A program made the translations under genes and the position numbers. From positions 1 through 64,000 of the forward strand of contig CAYGLV010000005.1 in the NCBI GenBank assembly GCA_964351025.1: a stretch of DNA of 64,000 nt, in the 5' to 3' direction. Below the pieces are notes generated by a model. The model ran no database searches. It worked only from the letters and a program-made list of their open reading frames with translations, and had not been told where the DNA came from. The DNA comes from CAYGLV01 sp964351025 (lineage in GTDB: Bacteria > Actinomycetota > Thermoleophilia > Gaiellales > Gaiellaceae). Below, piece by piece: positions 26,025-33,731 of this stretch (within the stretch, counting starts at the first letter, position 1; the number at the start of each line of letters is the position of its first letter).

Positions 26025-27040
26025 GGCTGTGCTTCCCGTCGGGCCAGGGCCAGCGCCTCCTCCCGCGTCGAGATCGTCCCGCATGCACGCTCCTCCTCGA
26101 TCAGTCTGAGCATACGTCCGATCTCCGGGCCCGGCGCGAGGCCCAACTCGTCACCGCGCACGAGCGGCTCGGCGGGGTCGGCCAGCCGGGCCGCCTGAAC
26201 CGCCGGCGCGAGCTTCTGCAGGCCGAGGAACGCCAGCGCGTCGAGCGCCCACGGCTCGGTCTCCCGCCGGAAGCGGTGGATCGCACGCGCGCCGGCGTCC
26301 GCGGGCGGCTCGGCGCGGAGCAGCGCGGTCGCGTAGCGGCCGAGGTCGTTCGAGATCGGCAGGCGGCGCAACGCCTCGCGGAAGACGGCAACGAGCCGGA
26401 AGCCAGGATCGTCGAGGGCATCGAGCGGCCCGGCGAGCGAGCCGCCTAGGGGCGAAAGCAGGCCAAGCTCGGCCAGCCGCCGGTACCCGGTGGGCGAGAG
26501 CCGGTGGAGCTCGGCGAGGATCCGCTCGCCGGCAGGCTCGCCGACGCGTTCCGCCTGCGCCCGCACCAGCTCCTCGGTGTGCCCGTCCAGCCGGAAGCCC
26601 AGCTCGTCCTCGAGACGCACCGCGCGCAGCAGCCGCAGCGGATCGTCTGCGAACACGGTGTCCGAGACCGCCCGGATCGTCCGTGTCTCGATGTCGGCCC
26701 GCCCCCCGTGGGGATCGAGCAGCGCGCCCCCGGCGACGGGGACGGCGATCGCGTTCAGAGCAAAGTCACGCGTCGCGAGATCGGCCTCGATCCCCTCCGG
26801 CAGCGGCGTGAAGTCAACCGTGCGCCCCGTTTCGAGCGCGACCCGCCAGGCGCCGTGGCGCTCGGAGAGCGGGAAGGAAGCCCCACCTGCGCGCTTCGCG
26901 TAGCGACGCGCCGCGCGCTCGGGCTCCCGGCAGACGACATCGAGATCGAGCACCGGCCGCCCGAGCAGCTCGTCGCGCAGCGCGCCCCCGACGATCCACG
27001 CCTCCTCGCCGTCGAGCAGCTCCCGGACGAGCTCATCCAT
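26021..27040 (-). CDS. CCA tRNA nucleotidyltransferase / poly(A) polymerase family protein
   Basis: A 339-residue class II nucleotidyltransferase. Motif A is IVGGALRDELLG followed by DLDVV (two catalytic Asp), motif B-C includes RDFALNAIAV, and motif D is DDPLRLLRAVRLEDELGF. Because none of the window's tRNA genes encodes CCA, this is a plausible CCA-adding enzyme; an A-adding or poly(A) polymerase role cannot be excluded by sequence. It overlaps alr by eight bases and the methyltransferase by four. ATG at 27040 places motif A 17 residues in. Confidence 0.85.
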   Translation of the reverse strand: MDELVRELLDGEEAWIVGGALRDELLGRPVLDLDVVCREPERAARRYAKRAGGASFPLSERHGAWRVALETGRTVDFTPLPEGIEADLATRDFALNAIAVPVAGGALLDPHGGRADIETRTIRAVSDTVFADDPLRLLRAVRLEDELGFRLDGHTEELVRAQAERVGEPAGERILAELHRLSPTGYRRLAELGLLSPLGGSLAGPLDALDDPGFRLVAVFREALRRLPISNDLGRYATALLRAEPPADAGARAIHRFRRETEPWALDALAFLGLQKLAPAVQAARLADPAEPLVRGDELGLAPGPEIGRMLRLIEEERACGTISTREEALALARREAQP

Positions 27041-28061
27041 CGACGACGATGCGGCGCGCCCGCGCCGGGTCTGTGTTGATGCCGCAGGCCAGCTCGTAGC
27101 CGATCGTGCCGGCCACGCGGGCATGCTCGTCGAGCCCGATTCCCGGCCCGACGATGGTCACCGGCGTCCCGAGCGGCAGCTCGCGGTCGAGCTCGACGGC
27201 GAAAGCGTCCATCGAGACGGCGCCGACCACGCGGCGCCGCTCGCCCGCAACCCGCACCTCCGTCCCCGTCAGGTCGCGCCGGAAGCCGTCCGCGTAGCCA
27301 ACCGGGACGACCCCGATCCACGTCGGCCGCCCAGCGACATGGCGGCGGCCGTAGCCGGTGCTCGAGCCGGGCTGGAGGAGCTTCACCTGCGCCAGCTCGG
27401 AATCCCAGCGCAGCGCAGGCTCTAGCCCGTCCGCAGCGGGATCCTCACCGAACGGCGAGAGGCCGTAGAGGGCGATCCCGCAGCGGGCGGCGTCGAAGCC
27501 CGCTTCGGGGTAGCGGAGCGCACCCGCCGAGTTGGCGATGTGCCGGGTCAGGTGCGCGAAGGGGTCGGTCGCCGCGCGGAAGCGCTCGATCTGCCACGTG
27601 GTGAAGGCGGCGTCCGAGTCGGCGCTCGCGAAGTGGCTCATCAGGCCGATCACCTCGCGGCCCGGCGCGGGGAGCTCGGAGAGGCCCCAGCGGCCCATGC
27701 CGGTGTCGAGCTTGAGATGAACGCGAACGCCGTCGGGCACCTCACCGTCGGCGACAACGAGCTCGAGCCCGGCGTCGCGCGCCTGCGCGATCTCCCGATT
27801 CGCAGTGGGGCCCATGACGAGCAGGCGGACGCCGCCGAGCTCGCGGCGGAGCGCAAGCGCCTCCGGCACGGTCGCGACGCAAAGGACGGTCGCCCCGGCC
27901 CCGAGCGCAGCGCCGGCGACGTCCGCGGCGCCATGCCCGTAGCCGTCCGCCTTGACGACGGCCCACAGCTCCGCCCCGTCGAGCGCGCGCAGCAGCGTGC
28001 GTGCGTTGCGACGGACGGCGCCGAGGTCGATCGTGATCTCCGAGCGGGCCACGCCCCCCAT
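27033..28061 (-). CDS. alr: alanine racemase
   Basis: A 342-residue PLP enzyme converting L- to D-alanine for peptidoglycan. The PLP lysine sits in AVVKADGYGHG (near residue 37) and the second catalytic base, Tyr, in PVGYADGFRRDL. HLKLDTGMGRWG and YGLSPFG are further family motifs. First gene of a three-gene overlapping operon with the CCA-type enzyme and a methyltransferase. ATG at 28061 is used; a GTG four codons on is an alternative. Confidence 0.93.
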   Translation of the reverse strand: MGGVARSEITIDLGAVRRNARTLLRALDGAELWAVVKADGYGHGAADVAGAALGAGATVLCVATVPEALALRRELGGVRLLVMGPTANREIAQARDAGLELVVADGEVPDGVRVHLKLDTGMGRWGLSELPAPGREVIGLMSHFASADSDAAFTTWQIERFRAATDPFAHLTRHIANSAGALRYPEAGFDAARCGIALYGLSPFGEDPAADGLEPALRWDSELAQVKLLQPGSSTGYGRRHVAGRPTWIGVVPVGYADGFRRDLTGTEVRVAGERRRVVGAVSMDAFAVELDRELPLGTPVTIVGPGIGLDEHARVAGTIGYELACGINTDPARARRIVVDG

Positions 28062-28087
28062 GGTACGAGGCGCCGCGGCCCGGATGC

Positions 28088-28474
28088 CTACTGGATCTGA
28101 ACCTCGCAGGAGACATGGAACGAGTCGTTGCCGGGGCCGCCGATGCAAACGTCGTTGCCCTGATCGCCCGAAAGCGAGTCGTCGCCGCCGCCGCCGAGAA
28201 TGCAGTCGTCGCCCTTGCCGCCTCCCAGGGACTGGTTGGTCGAGTCGCCGAGCACCAGATCGTTGCTGTTCCCGCCGCTCGTGTTCAAGACGAGGTTGGT
28301 GACGGTGATGCCGTTGCACGCGGGCTTCGGCTTCTTGTCGTCGACGGCGAGGGCGCTGATCTGCCGCCCCGCGTGGGAGACCGGCACGACGTTGCCGTTC
28401 GCGAAGGCCGTGCCGATGACCACGGCGAGCACGACTCCCGCGAGCGCCGCGCCAAGCACGGCACGGGGTCTCAT
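28088..28474 (-). CDS. small secreted RTX-like calcium-binding repeat protein
   Basis: A 128-residue exported protein: signal peptide/anchor at residues 1-27 (AVLGAALAGVVLAVVIGTAFA) and, near the C-terminus, about four glycine/aspartate nonapeptide-like repeats (GGKGDDCIL, GGGGDDSLS, GDQGNDVCI, GGPGNDSFH) of the RTX parallel beta-roll type that binds calcium. Cysteines in two repeats are unusual and may form a disulfide. Its ATG overlaps the stop of the SipW-DUF5305 gene (ATGA), so it belongs to that locus and is a likely secreted partner or matrix component. Confidence 0.7.
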   Translation of the reverse strand: MRPRAVLGAALAGVVLAVVIGTAFANGNVVPVSHAGRQISALAVDDKKPKPACNGITVTNLVLNTSGGNSNDLVLGDSTNQSLGGGKGDDCILGGGGDDSLSGDQGNDVCIGGPGNDSFHVSCEVQIQ

Positions 28475-30186
28475 GCCTCCACCCTGCTTCGAATGAACCG
28501 CCGCACGCCGTAGCGCCTGCCTCCGCCACCCGGAATGAGCGCGCCCTCGACGGCCGGTGCCGGAGAGACGACGACAGCCCCGCCGGCCGTCGCGGCCTCG
28601 GTGTACGGAGCGAGCCGCAAGTCCTGCTCGGCCCCCTCCTCGCGCGCCTGGTAGCGGTAGACGACGCCGTCGTCCTCGACGACGTAGTAGTGCACGCCCT
28701 CGTGGCGCTGATGCAGGATCAGACGGTCGTAGCGCTGCGCGATCGCGACGAGGCTCTCCATGTCGCGGAGCTCCGCGAGCCGGCCGGTGTGCTGGCCGTG
28801 CGACCTGGCGACGGGCACGAGCAGATCGCCGAAGCGAGTCTCGATGCGCGCCGGCTCGTCGTCGCCACGGCGGCGGAGGGCGACGAGCCCGACCGCGAGG
28901 AGCGCTGCGAGGACGACCCCGCCACCGCCGAGCGCGAGCGTGCGCGCGAGCTCGACGCGGAGGCTGAAGCCGGCAAGCGAGAGGGATCCGGGCTCGACGC
29001 GTGCCCCGGTCCCCGGCCGGCTGCGCGTGAAGCTCGTGTCCTCCGCGCCTGCGGAGTCGAGCACGAGCCGGATGTCGTCCAGCCGGAAGCCGAGGGGCGT
29101 GGGGGCAAACGCCTGCTCTTCCACGGGCCGCCCGCCGATCGTCCCCTCGAGAGTCACGCGGGGCTCGACGGAGACCGTGAACGAGTCCATCGTCGCGCCG
29201 GTTGCCTGCTTGACGCGGGCCGCGATGGCTTGCAGGCTCTTCAGGTCGAGCGTGCCGCGCAGGGTCGTCTTCCCGTCCGAGAACCGCGCCGGCTCCTGAA
29301 GCGTGACCGTGCGCGTCCAGCCGAGGCCGTCGCCGAGCACGGCCTTCAGCGACCCGGTGCCGGAGACTGCGACCGGCTCGTCCGTCTCGATCCGGTACGC
29401 GAACGCGAACTCGACCCGGTCCGCGAGCTTGAGGAAGACGGGCTCGCCCGTCGTCGCGCGGCCGGAGGGATAGACGGCGCCCGGCGTCGCGGCGGCTGCG
29501 TACGAGAACGCACCTCGCTCCACCCAGGCTCCGTCGACCTTGACGTTCTGTGTCGTCGGCCGCCCGAAGGCGAGCAGTCCGAGCGCGGTGAACACGGCGA
29601 GGGCAACTGCGAGACCGAGCGCGACGGGCTCGAGGGCGAGCGGGCGGCGCGTCGCTCCGGCGCGCACGCGACGTGCGGACGGCGCGGGCGCCTCTGCCCG
29701 CCGTCTCCGGCTGCGCCGCGTCGTCGCGGTGGCGCTGCCGCCGAGCGCGAGCAGCACGGCCGCGCCGACGAGGATCGCAGCGTTCAGGGGCGTCCGCGTC
29801 CACTCGAAGGCCGTGCCTGCGAATGGGACGTCCGCCCACAGCTTGCCGCGGATGCGGTCGGCAGTCGGCTCGTCGCCGTCCATGAAGTTGTTGTTGTCGC
29901 CCTTGAGGACGAACCGGTCGCCCTTGACCGCGACGATGCGGTGGAGCACGTCTGCGCCGAGCCGGGTGTTGTCGTAGAGCACGACGTCACCGACGTCGTA
30001 GCTGCCGGCGGCGCGCACGAGGGCGAGATCGCCGCGCTCGAGCTGCGGCTCCATGCTCTGCCCGACGATGACCGCGTAGCTGGTCGAGCCGCCGAGCGGG
30101 AGCGGCGCGAGGAAGAGCCAGAGCGCGAAGCCGAGACCGGCGCTGAGCAGCGCTGCCACAACTCCAACGACTCTCTGTGCCTTCAT
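28471..30186 (-). CDS. SipW-type signal peptidase I fused to DUF5305-like domain
   Basis: A 571-residue fusion. Residues 1-150 are a signal peptidase I of the ER/archaeal/SipW class: catalytic Ser44 in GQSMEP and His82 in LHRIVAV (bacterial housekeeping enzymes have Lys), with Asp in FMDGDEPTADRI. After a basic linker come a helix (187-208), an extracytoplasmic beta-rich region (210-415), a second helix (417-438) and a cytosolic tail (RFGDLLVPV...DMESLVAIA...HYYVVEDDGVVYRY), the pattern of archaeal DUF5305 proteins. SipW enzymes mature TasA-type matrix proteins; a TasA-like gene lies 70 bases upstream. Strong GGAGGGGC Shine-Dalgarno before the ATG. Confidence 0.78.
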   Translation of the reverse strand: MKAQRVVGVVAALLSAGLGFALWLFLAPLPLGGSTSYAVIVGQSMEPQLERGDLALVRAAGSYDVGDVVLYDNTRLGADVLHRIVAVKGDRFVLKGDNNNFMDGDEPTADRIRGKLWADVPFAGTAFEWTRTPLNAAILVGAAVLLALGGSATATTRRSRRRRAEAPAPSARRVRAGATRRPLALEPVALGLAVALAVFTALGLLAFGRPTTQNVKVDGAWVERGAFSYAAAATPGAVYPSGRATTGEPVFLKLADRVEFAFAYRIETDEPVAVSGTGSLKAVLGDGLGWTRTVTLQEPARFSDGKTTLRGTLDLKSLQAIAARVKQATGATMDSFTVSVEPRVTLEGTIGGRPVEEQAFAPTPLGFRLDDIRLVLDSAGAEDTSFTRSRPGTGARVEPGSLSLAGFSLRVELARTLALGGGGVVLAALLAVGLVALRRRGDDEPARIETRFGDLLVPVARSHGQHTGRLAELRDMESLVAIAQRYDRLILHQRHEGVHYYVVEDDGVVYRYQAREEGAEQDLRLAPYTEAATAGGAVVVSPAPAVEGALIPGGGGRRYGVRRFIRSRVEA

Positions 30187-30256
30187 TGCCCCTCCAGAAA
30201 CGGTGCCGGGGCGAGGCAGCAGCCCCGCCCCGGCGTTGGATCGATGTCTTCGCTGA

Positions 30257-30631
30257 CTAGTCGACCGCGACCACGGTGAGCAGGGTCGCCGCCGCGACAG
30301 TCGCCTGAGGCGATGTCGTTGCGCAGGTGACACTGCCCGCGGTGTTCGTGCAGGCGTACCAGGTGCCTCCCGAGGCGAGCTGCGTCTTCACCGTCGTTGC
30401 AGACGTCGGGTTGAGCGTGTACGCGACCTGGTCGATGTTCTGCGGGTTCGTTCCGTTCACCGTGAAGACGACCGACGTCGCCGTGAACCCGCTGATCGCG
30501 GCGTTGCCGTCGCCGGCGCGCGTGGCCGGCACGGTGTTGGTCTGCGTGAACGCGTATGCGCTCGAGGCCACAACTCCGGCGACGATCAGAGCGCCGAGGC
30601 TGCGAGCCCTTCTGTTACGTCGTCTATGCAT
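30257..30631 (-). CDS. small secreted TasA/SipW-substrate-like protein
   Basis: A 124-residue exported protein with basic N-terminus (MHRRRNRRARS), one hydrophobic segment (LGALIVAGVVASSAYAFTQTNTV) and a beta-rich, Thr/Ser/Ala-rich domain with two cysteines (YACTNTAGSVTCATT) that may pair. The ...AYAFTQTNT... junction followed by AAISGF resembles SipW-type signal peptides of TasA/camelysin-like proteins. Located directly upstream of the SipW-type peptidase gene, it is the best candidate for its substrate and a possible fibre subunit; the assignment is inference. AGGAG Shine-Dalgarno about nine bases before the ATG. Confidence 0.62.
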   Translation of the reverse strand: MHRRRNRRARSLGALIVAGVVASSAYAFTQTNTVPATRAGDGNAAISGFTATSVVFTVNGTNPQNIDQVAYTLNPTSATTVKTQLASGGTWYACTNTAGSVTCATTSPQATVAAATLLTVVAVD

Positions 30632-30731
30632 TCCGAATGTCTCCTGTTCGCTTCTGTCGCGCCACTCCGGGGCTACCTCAGACCGGGACGCGCCCTGACC
30701 TTCTCCGACAGATCTCGGACAATTCGGAGTA

Positions 30732-30754
30732 GGCCCCCTCCCCCAAAAGGGGGC
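30732..30754 (-). terminator. hairpin between nnr and the TasA-like gene
   Basis: GC-rich inverted repeat GGCCCCCT / AGGGGGC-type pairing around a CCCCAAAA core, spanning the 130-base gap between the nnr stop and the TasA-like start (both minus strand). Probably terminates nnr transcription; no T-run follows. Confidence 0.45.
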
Positions 30755-30763
30755 TTCCATCCC

Positions 30764-32128
30764 TCAATCGAGGGCGCGGGGCAGCGCGGCGACGACGTCC
30801 GAGGCGATGAGTCCGGCCTGGTGGGAGACGAGCGTGGCGGCCACTCCGTGCGCCGCGGCGGCGGCGGCGGCGGCCAGCCGGGGCTCGAGCCCCTTGGCGA
30901 GAAAAGCCGCGAGAATGCCGCTCAGGACGTCGCCCGAGCCCGCCGTCGCGAGCGAGGGCGGGCCGAGGTCACAGACGAGGGCGCCCGCCCCTGGCGCGGC
31001 GACGATCGTGTCGGCGCCCTTCAGCAGGCAGACGCAGCCGAAGCGCTCGGCCGCGGCGAAGGCCGCCTCGAGCCGGTGCGCATCCACCCAGCCGGGCTCG
31101 CGATCGAGCAGGCGCGCCAGCTCCCCGGCGTGCGGCGTGAGGACGGCGCGGGCCCTCCAAGACCCCGGAATGAGCCCGAAGAGCGCGTCGGCGTCCACGA
31201 CGACCGGCAGTTCGAGCCGCTCGAGCAGGGCGCGCACGAAACCGTGCGCCTCCTCGCCGCGGCCGAGTCCCGGGCCGAGCGCGACGGCGCCCGCCCTGCC
31301 GGCGGCGGCGAGCACGGTCTCGAGCGCGCCGCCCTCGGGCCAGCCGACCTTGACCGGCTCGAGTAGGAGCGCTTCGACGGCGGGCAGCGACGCTGCGGGA
31401 ACGGCGACGGTGACGTAGCCCGCGTCCGCGCGCAGCGCGGCCTCGGCGGCGAGGGCGGCGAGGGCCGCCGCCCCGGTCATCCCGGGCGAGCCGCCGACGA
31501 CGAGCACCGAGCCGGCGGTGTACTTGGTGTCCCGCGCCCCCCGCCGCGGCACGAGGCGGAGGATCTCCGCGGTGACGCGCTGCGCCGCCGTCTCGGCCGG
31601 CGCGAGGCCGATATCGGAGACGACGACTTTGCCGGCGAGGAAGCGTCCCGGTGCGACCGCGAGCCCGACCTTCGAGCCGTGAAACGTGACGGTGAGAACG
31701 GCGCGCACGGCGGCCCCGGGCGTCTCGCCCGTCGAGGCGTCCACCCCCGAGGGGACGTCCACCGCCACGACCGGCACGCCGCAGGCGTTGATCCGCTCGA
31801 TCAGCGCGGCGGCCTCGTCGCGCGGCGCGCCGCGGAAGCCGGTGCCGAAGAGCCCGTCGATCACGACGTCGGTGCCGTCGAGAACGTCGGTTTCATCCGC
31901 GCCGAGCCCGGCCTCGCGCAGGACACGCACCGCGACGCGGGCGTCGCCGCCGTTCGAGCCGCCGCCGCAGACGGCGGCGACGCGGCGCGCTTCCGGGTAC
32001 GCCCGTCGCAGCTCGGCGGCGACCGCCGCCCCGGCCCGCTCCATCAGCTCCGGCACCGTCTCCGGGTAGCCGGGGTAGGCCTCCTCGGCCACACGCATCT
32101 CCGCCGCCGTATAGAGCGGCTCGAACAC
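30764..32128 (-). CDS. nnr: bifunctional NAD(P)H-hydrate epimerase / ADP-dependent dehydratase
   Basis: A 454-residue fusion that repairs damaged NAD(P)H. The N-terminal epimerase (YjeF_N, residues 1-190) has CGGGSNGGDA and VVIDGLFGTGF...VDVPSGVDASTG; the C-terminal ribokinase-like dehydratase (YjeF_C, 200-454) has KYTAGSVLVVGGSPGMTGAAAL, LTPHAGELARLL, LKGADTIVA and the GSGDVLSG motif. GTG at 32128 overlaps the acpS stop by one base (TAGTG), so acpS-nnr form an operon, an arrangement common in bacteria. Confidence 0.93.
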   Translation of the reverse strand: MFEPLYTAAEMRVAEEAYPGYPETVPELMERAGAAVAAELRRAYPEARRVAAVCGGGSNGGDARVAVRVLREAGLGADETDVLDGTDVVIDGLFGTGFRGAPRDEAAALIERINACGVPVVAVDVPSGVDASTGETPGAAVRAVLTVTFHGSKVGLAVAPGRFLAGKVVVSDIGLAPAETAAQRVTAEILRLVPRRGARDTKYTAGSVLVVGGSPGMTGAAALAALAAEAALRADAGYVTVAVPAASLPAVEALLLEPVKVGWPEGGALETVLAAAGRAGAVALGPGLGRGEEAHGFVRALLERLELPVVVDADALFGLIPGSWRARAVLTPHAGELARLLDREPGWVDAHRLEAAFAAAERFGCVCLLKGADTIVAAPGAGALVCDLGPPSLATAGSGDVLSGILAAFLAKGLEPRLAAAAAAAAHGVAATLVSHQAGLIASDVVAALPRALD

Positions 32129-32490
32129 TACGCCTCGGCGTCGAGAACGACGCAGATCGCCGCGGCGAGCTCCCGCGAGTGCGTCATCGAGAGGTCGATC
32201 GCCCCCGCTTTCACCTTCTCGGCCCATGCGGCCGTCTTGCCCGAGAGGCGGACGCCCGGCTTCGGCCGGCCCGCGATCTCGATCTCCTTCCACGTGAAGC
32301 GGACACCGCAGCCGAGTGCCTTGCCGACCGCCTCCTTGCCTGCGAACCGCCCCGCGTAGCTCTGCGCGGGGTTCTTGCGCGAGTCACAGTAGTTCCGCTC
32401 GGTCGCCGTGAAGCAGCGCTCGCGGAACCCCGGCCGGTCGAGCGCGCGCCGGATGCGCTCGATCTCGATCAGATCGACGCCGATTCTCAC
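32128..32490 (-). CDS. acpS: holo-[acyl-carrier-protein] synthase
   Basis: A 120-residue AcpS-type phosphopantetheinyl transferase that activates acyl carrier protein from CoA. Mg-binding Asp in IGVDLIEIERI (residue 6) and Glu in FAGKEAVGKALG are visible, with the C-terminal LSMTHSRELAAA. GTG start; HAD-like gene ends three bases upstream, so HAD-acpS-nnr are probably one operon. Confidence 0.93.
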   Translation of the reverse strand: MRIGVDLIEIERIRRALDRPGFRERCFTATERNYCDSRKNPAQSYAGRFAGKEAVGKALGCGVRFTWKEIEIAGRPKPGVRLSGKTAAWAEKVKAGAIDLSMTHSRELAAAICVVLDAEA

Positions 32491-32493
32491 TGT

Positions 32494-33270
32494 TTACAGC
32501 TCTTTCTCGAGCCAGTCCGGGAACTGCGCGATCGAGCTCATCACCATGTCCGGCACGATCTCCGAGTGCTCGAGATGCTCCGGCCTGAACTTCCCCGTGC
32601 GCACGAGCACCGTCCGCATTCCGAAGACCTTCGCCCCGCCGACATCCTGATCGAGGTCGTCGCCCACCATCCAGGTCAGCTCCGGCTCGGCATCGAGTGC
32701 CTCCAGCGCGGCGCCGAAGTACGCAGGGCTCGGCTTGCCGAGCACCGTGGCATCCAAGCCTGTTGCATACTCGAGCGCCGCGACGAACGCGCCGCTGTCG
32801 AGCATCGGCCCGCGCGCGGTCTGCCACCAGCGGTTCTTGTGCAGGCAGTAGAACTCGGCGCCCGCCTGGATCTCGGCGAACGCTCGGGCGAGATTCATGT
32901 AGGTGAAGACCTGATTCGACTCGAGCGTCTCGTCGCAACCGCCCAGCAGCACGGCGTCCGCGTTCATGCCGACGAGGTCGATCCCTTCGAGGTCGGCAAC
33001 GATGCCGGACATCACGAGCGCGAACACGCGCTTGCCGCGAAGCTCGCGTGCCGCCGCGCGCGGGGTTGTCTGCAGTTGTTCGTCCTCGAGCGCGAAGCCC
33101 ATCGCCCGCAGCTCGTCGGCGAGATTCGCGCGCGAGCGGGTGGTGCCGTTGGTGACGAAACGAAGCGAGTGGCCGCGCCGCTGCAGAGCTGCCACGGCCT
33201 CGGGCGCGCCCGGAATCGCCTCGCCGGAGACGTGGAGCACACCGTCGATGTCAAGCAGAATGCACGCCAT
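32494..33270 (-). CDS. HAD-IIA family hydrolase (NagD/AraL-like)
   Basis: A 258-residue HAD phosphatase with the variant motif I DIDGVLHV (nucleophile D7, acid/base D9), motif II FVTNGTTRS, motif III lysine in VLGKPSPAYF and motif IV WMVGDDLDQDVGGAK. The capping domain of type C2A places it with NagD/p-nitrophenylphosphatases; it dephosphorylates small phosphorylated metabolites, substrate unknown. ATG at 33270 is preceded by TAGAAT (complement of 33279-33284) at eight bases, suggesting a leaderless mRNA heading the HAD-acpS-nnr operon. Confidence 0.85.
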   Translation of the reverse strand: MACILLDIDGVLHVSGEAIPGAPEAVAALQRRGHSLRFVTNGTTRSRANLADELRAMGFALEDEQLQTTPRAAARELRGKRVFALVMSGIVADLEGIDLVGMNADAVLLGGCDETLESNQVFTYMNLARAFAEIQAGAEFYCLHKNRWWQTARGPMLDSGAFVAALEYATGLDATVLGKPSPAYFGAALEALDAEPELTWMVGDDLDQDVGGAKVFGMRTVLVRTGKFRPEHLEHSEIVPDMVMSSIAQFPDWLEKEL

Positions 33271-33289
33271 GGAGCGCCATTCTATTCGT

Positions 33290-33676
33290 GTGACGCGCTC
33301 GGTCGAGCTGCCGCTCGCCGAGATCGTGCTGCGCGTGTCGCGCTCCAGCGGGCCCGGCGGCCAGCACGCGCAGACATCGTCGACCCGCGTGGAAGCCGTG
33401 TTCGACGTCGACGCATCAGCCGCGCTCTCGCCCGCCCAAAAGCGCCGGGTCACAGCGAAGGCCGGGCCTGTGCTCCACGCGGTCGCCCAGGACGAGCGTA
33501 GCCAGCTGCGCAACCGCGAACTCGCGGTGGAGCGGCTCGTCGCGAAGTTGCGCGAGGCGCTCTACGTCCAGCGGCGCCGCGTCGCGACGCGCCCGTCCAA
33601 GGCCGCCGTCGAGCGGCGGCTGGAGGGCAAGCGCCACCGCGGGCGGACCAAGAAGCTGAGGCGGCCTCCGGGCTAG
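33290..33676 (+). CDS. arfB: peptidyl-tRNA hydrolase ArfB (YaeJ), ribosome rescue factor
   Basis: A 128-residue class I release-factor-like protein. The catalytic GGQ is in SSGPGGQHAQTSSTRVEA near residue 26, and a long basic C-terminal tail (RRLEGKRHRGRTKKLRR) that enters the mRNA channel of stalled ribosomes is present. ArfB releases peptides from ribosomes lacking a stop codon. The start is uncertain: GTG at 33290 is used, ATG at 33269 would add seven residues but overlaps the divergent HAD start codon (shared CATG). Confidence 0.83.
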   Translation: MTRSVELPLAEIVLRVSRSSGPGGQHAQTSSTRVEAVFDVDASAALSPAQKRRVTAKAGPVLHAVAQDERSQLRNRELAVERLVAKLREALYVQRRRVATRPSKAAVERRLEGKRHRGRTKKLRRPPG

Positions 33677-33731
33677 CGACACCGACGCGGGGCCCTTTCG
33701 CCCGCCGTCGCAGGGCATAGACTCGCGCGGA

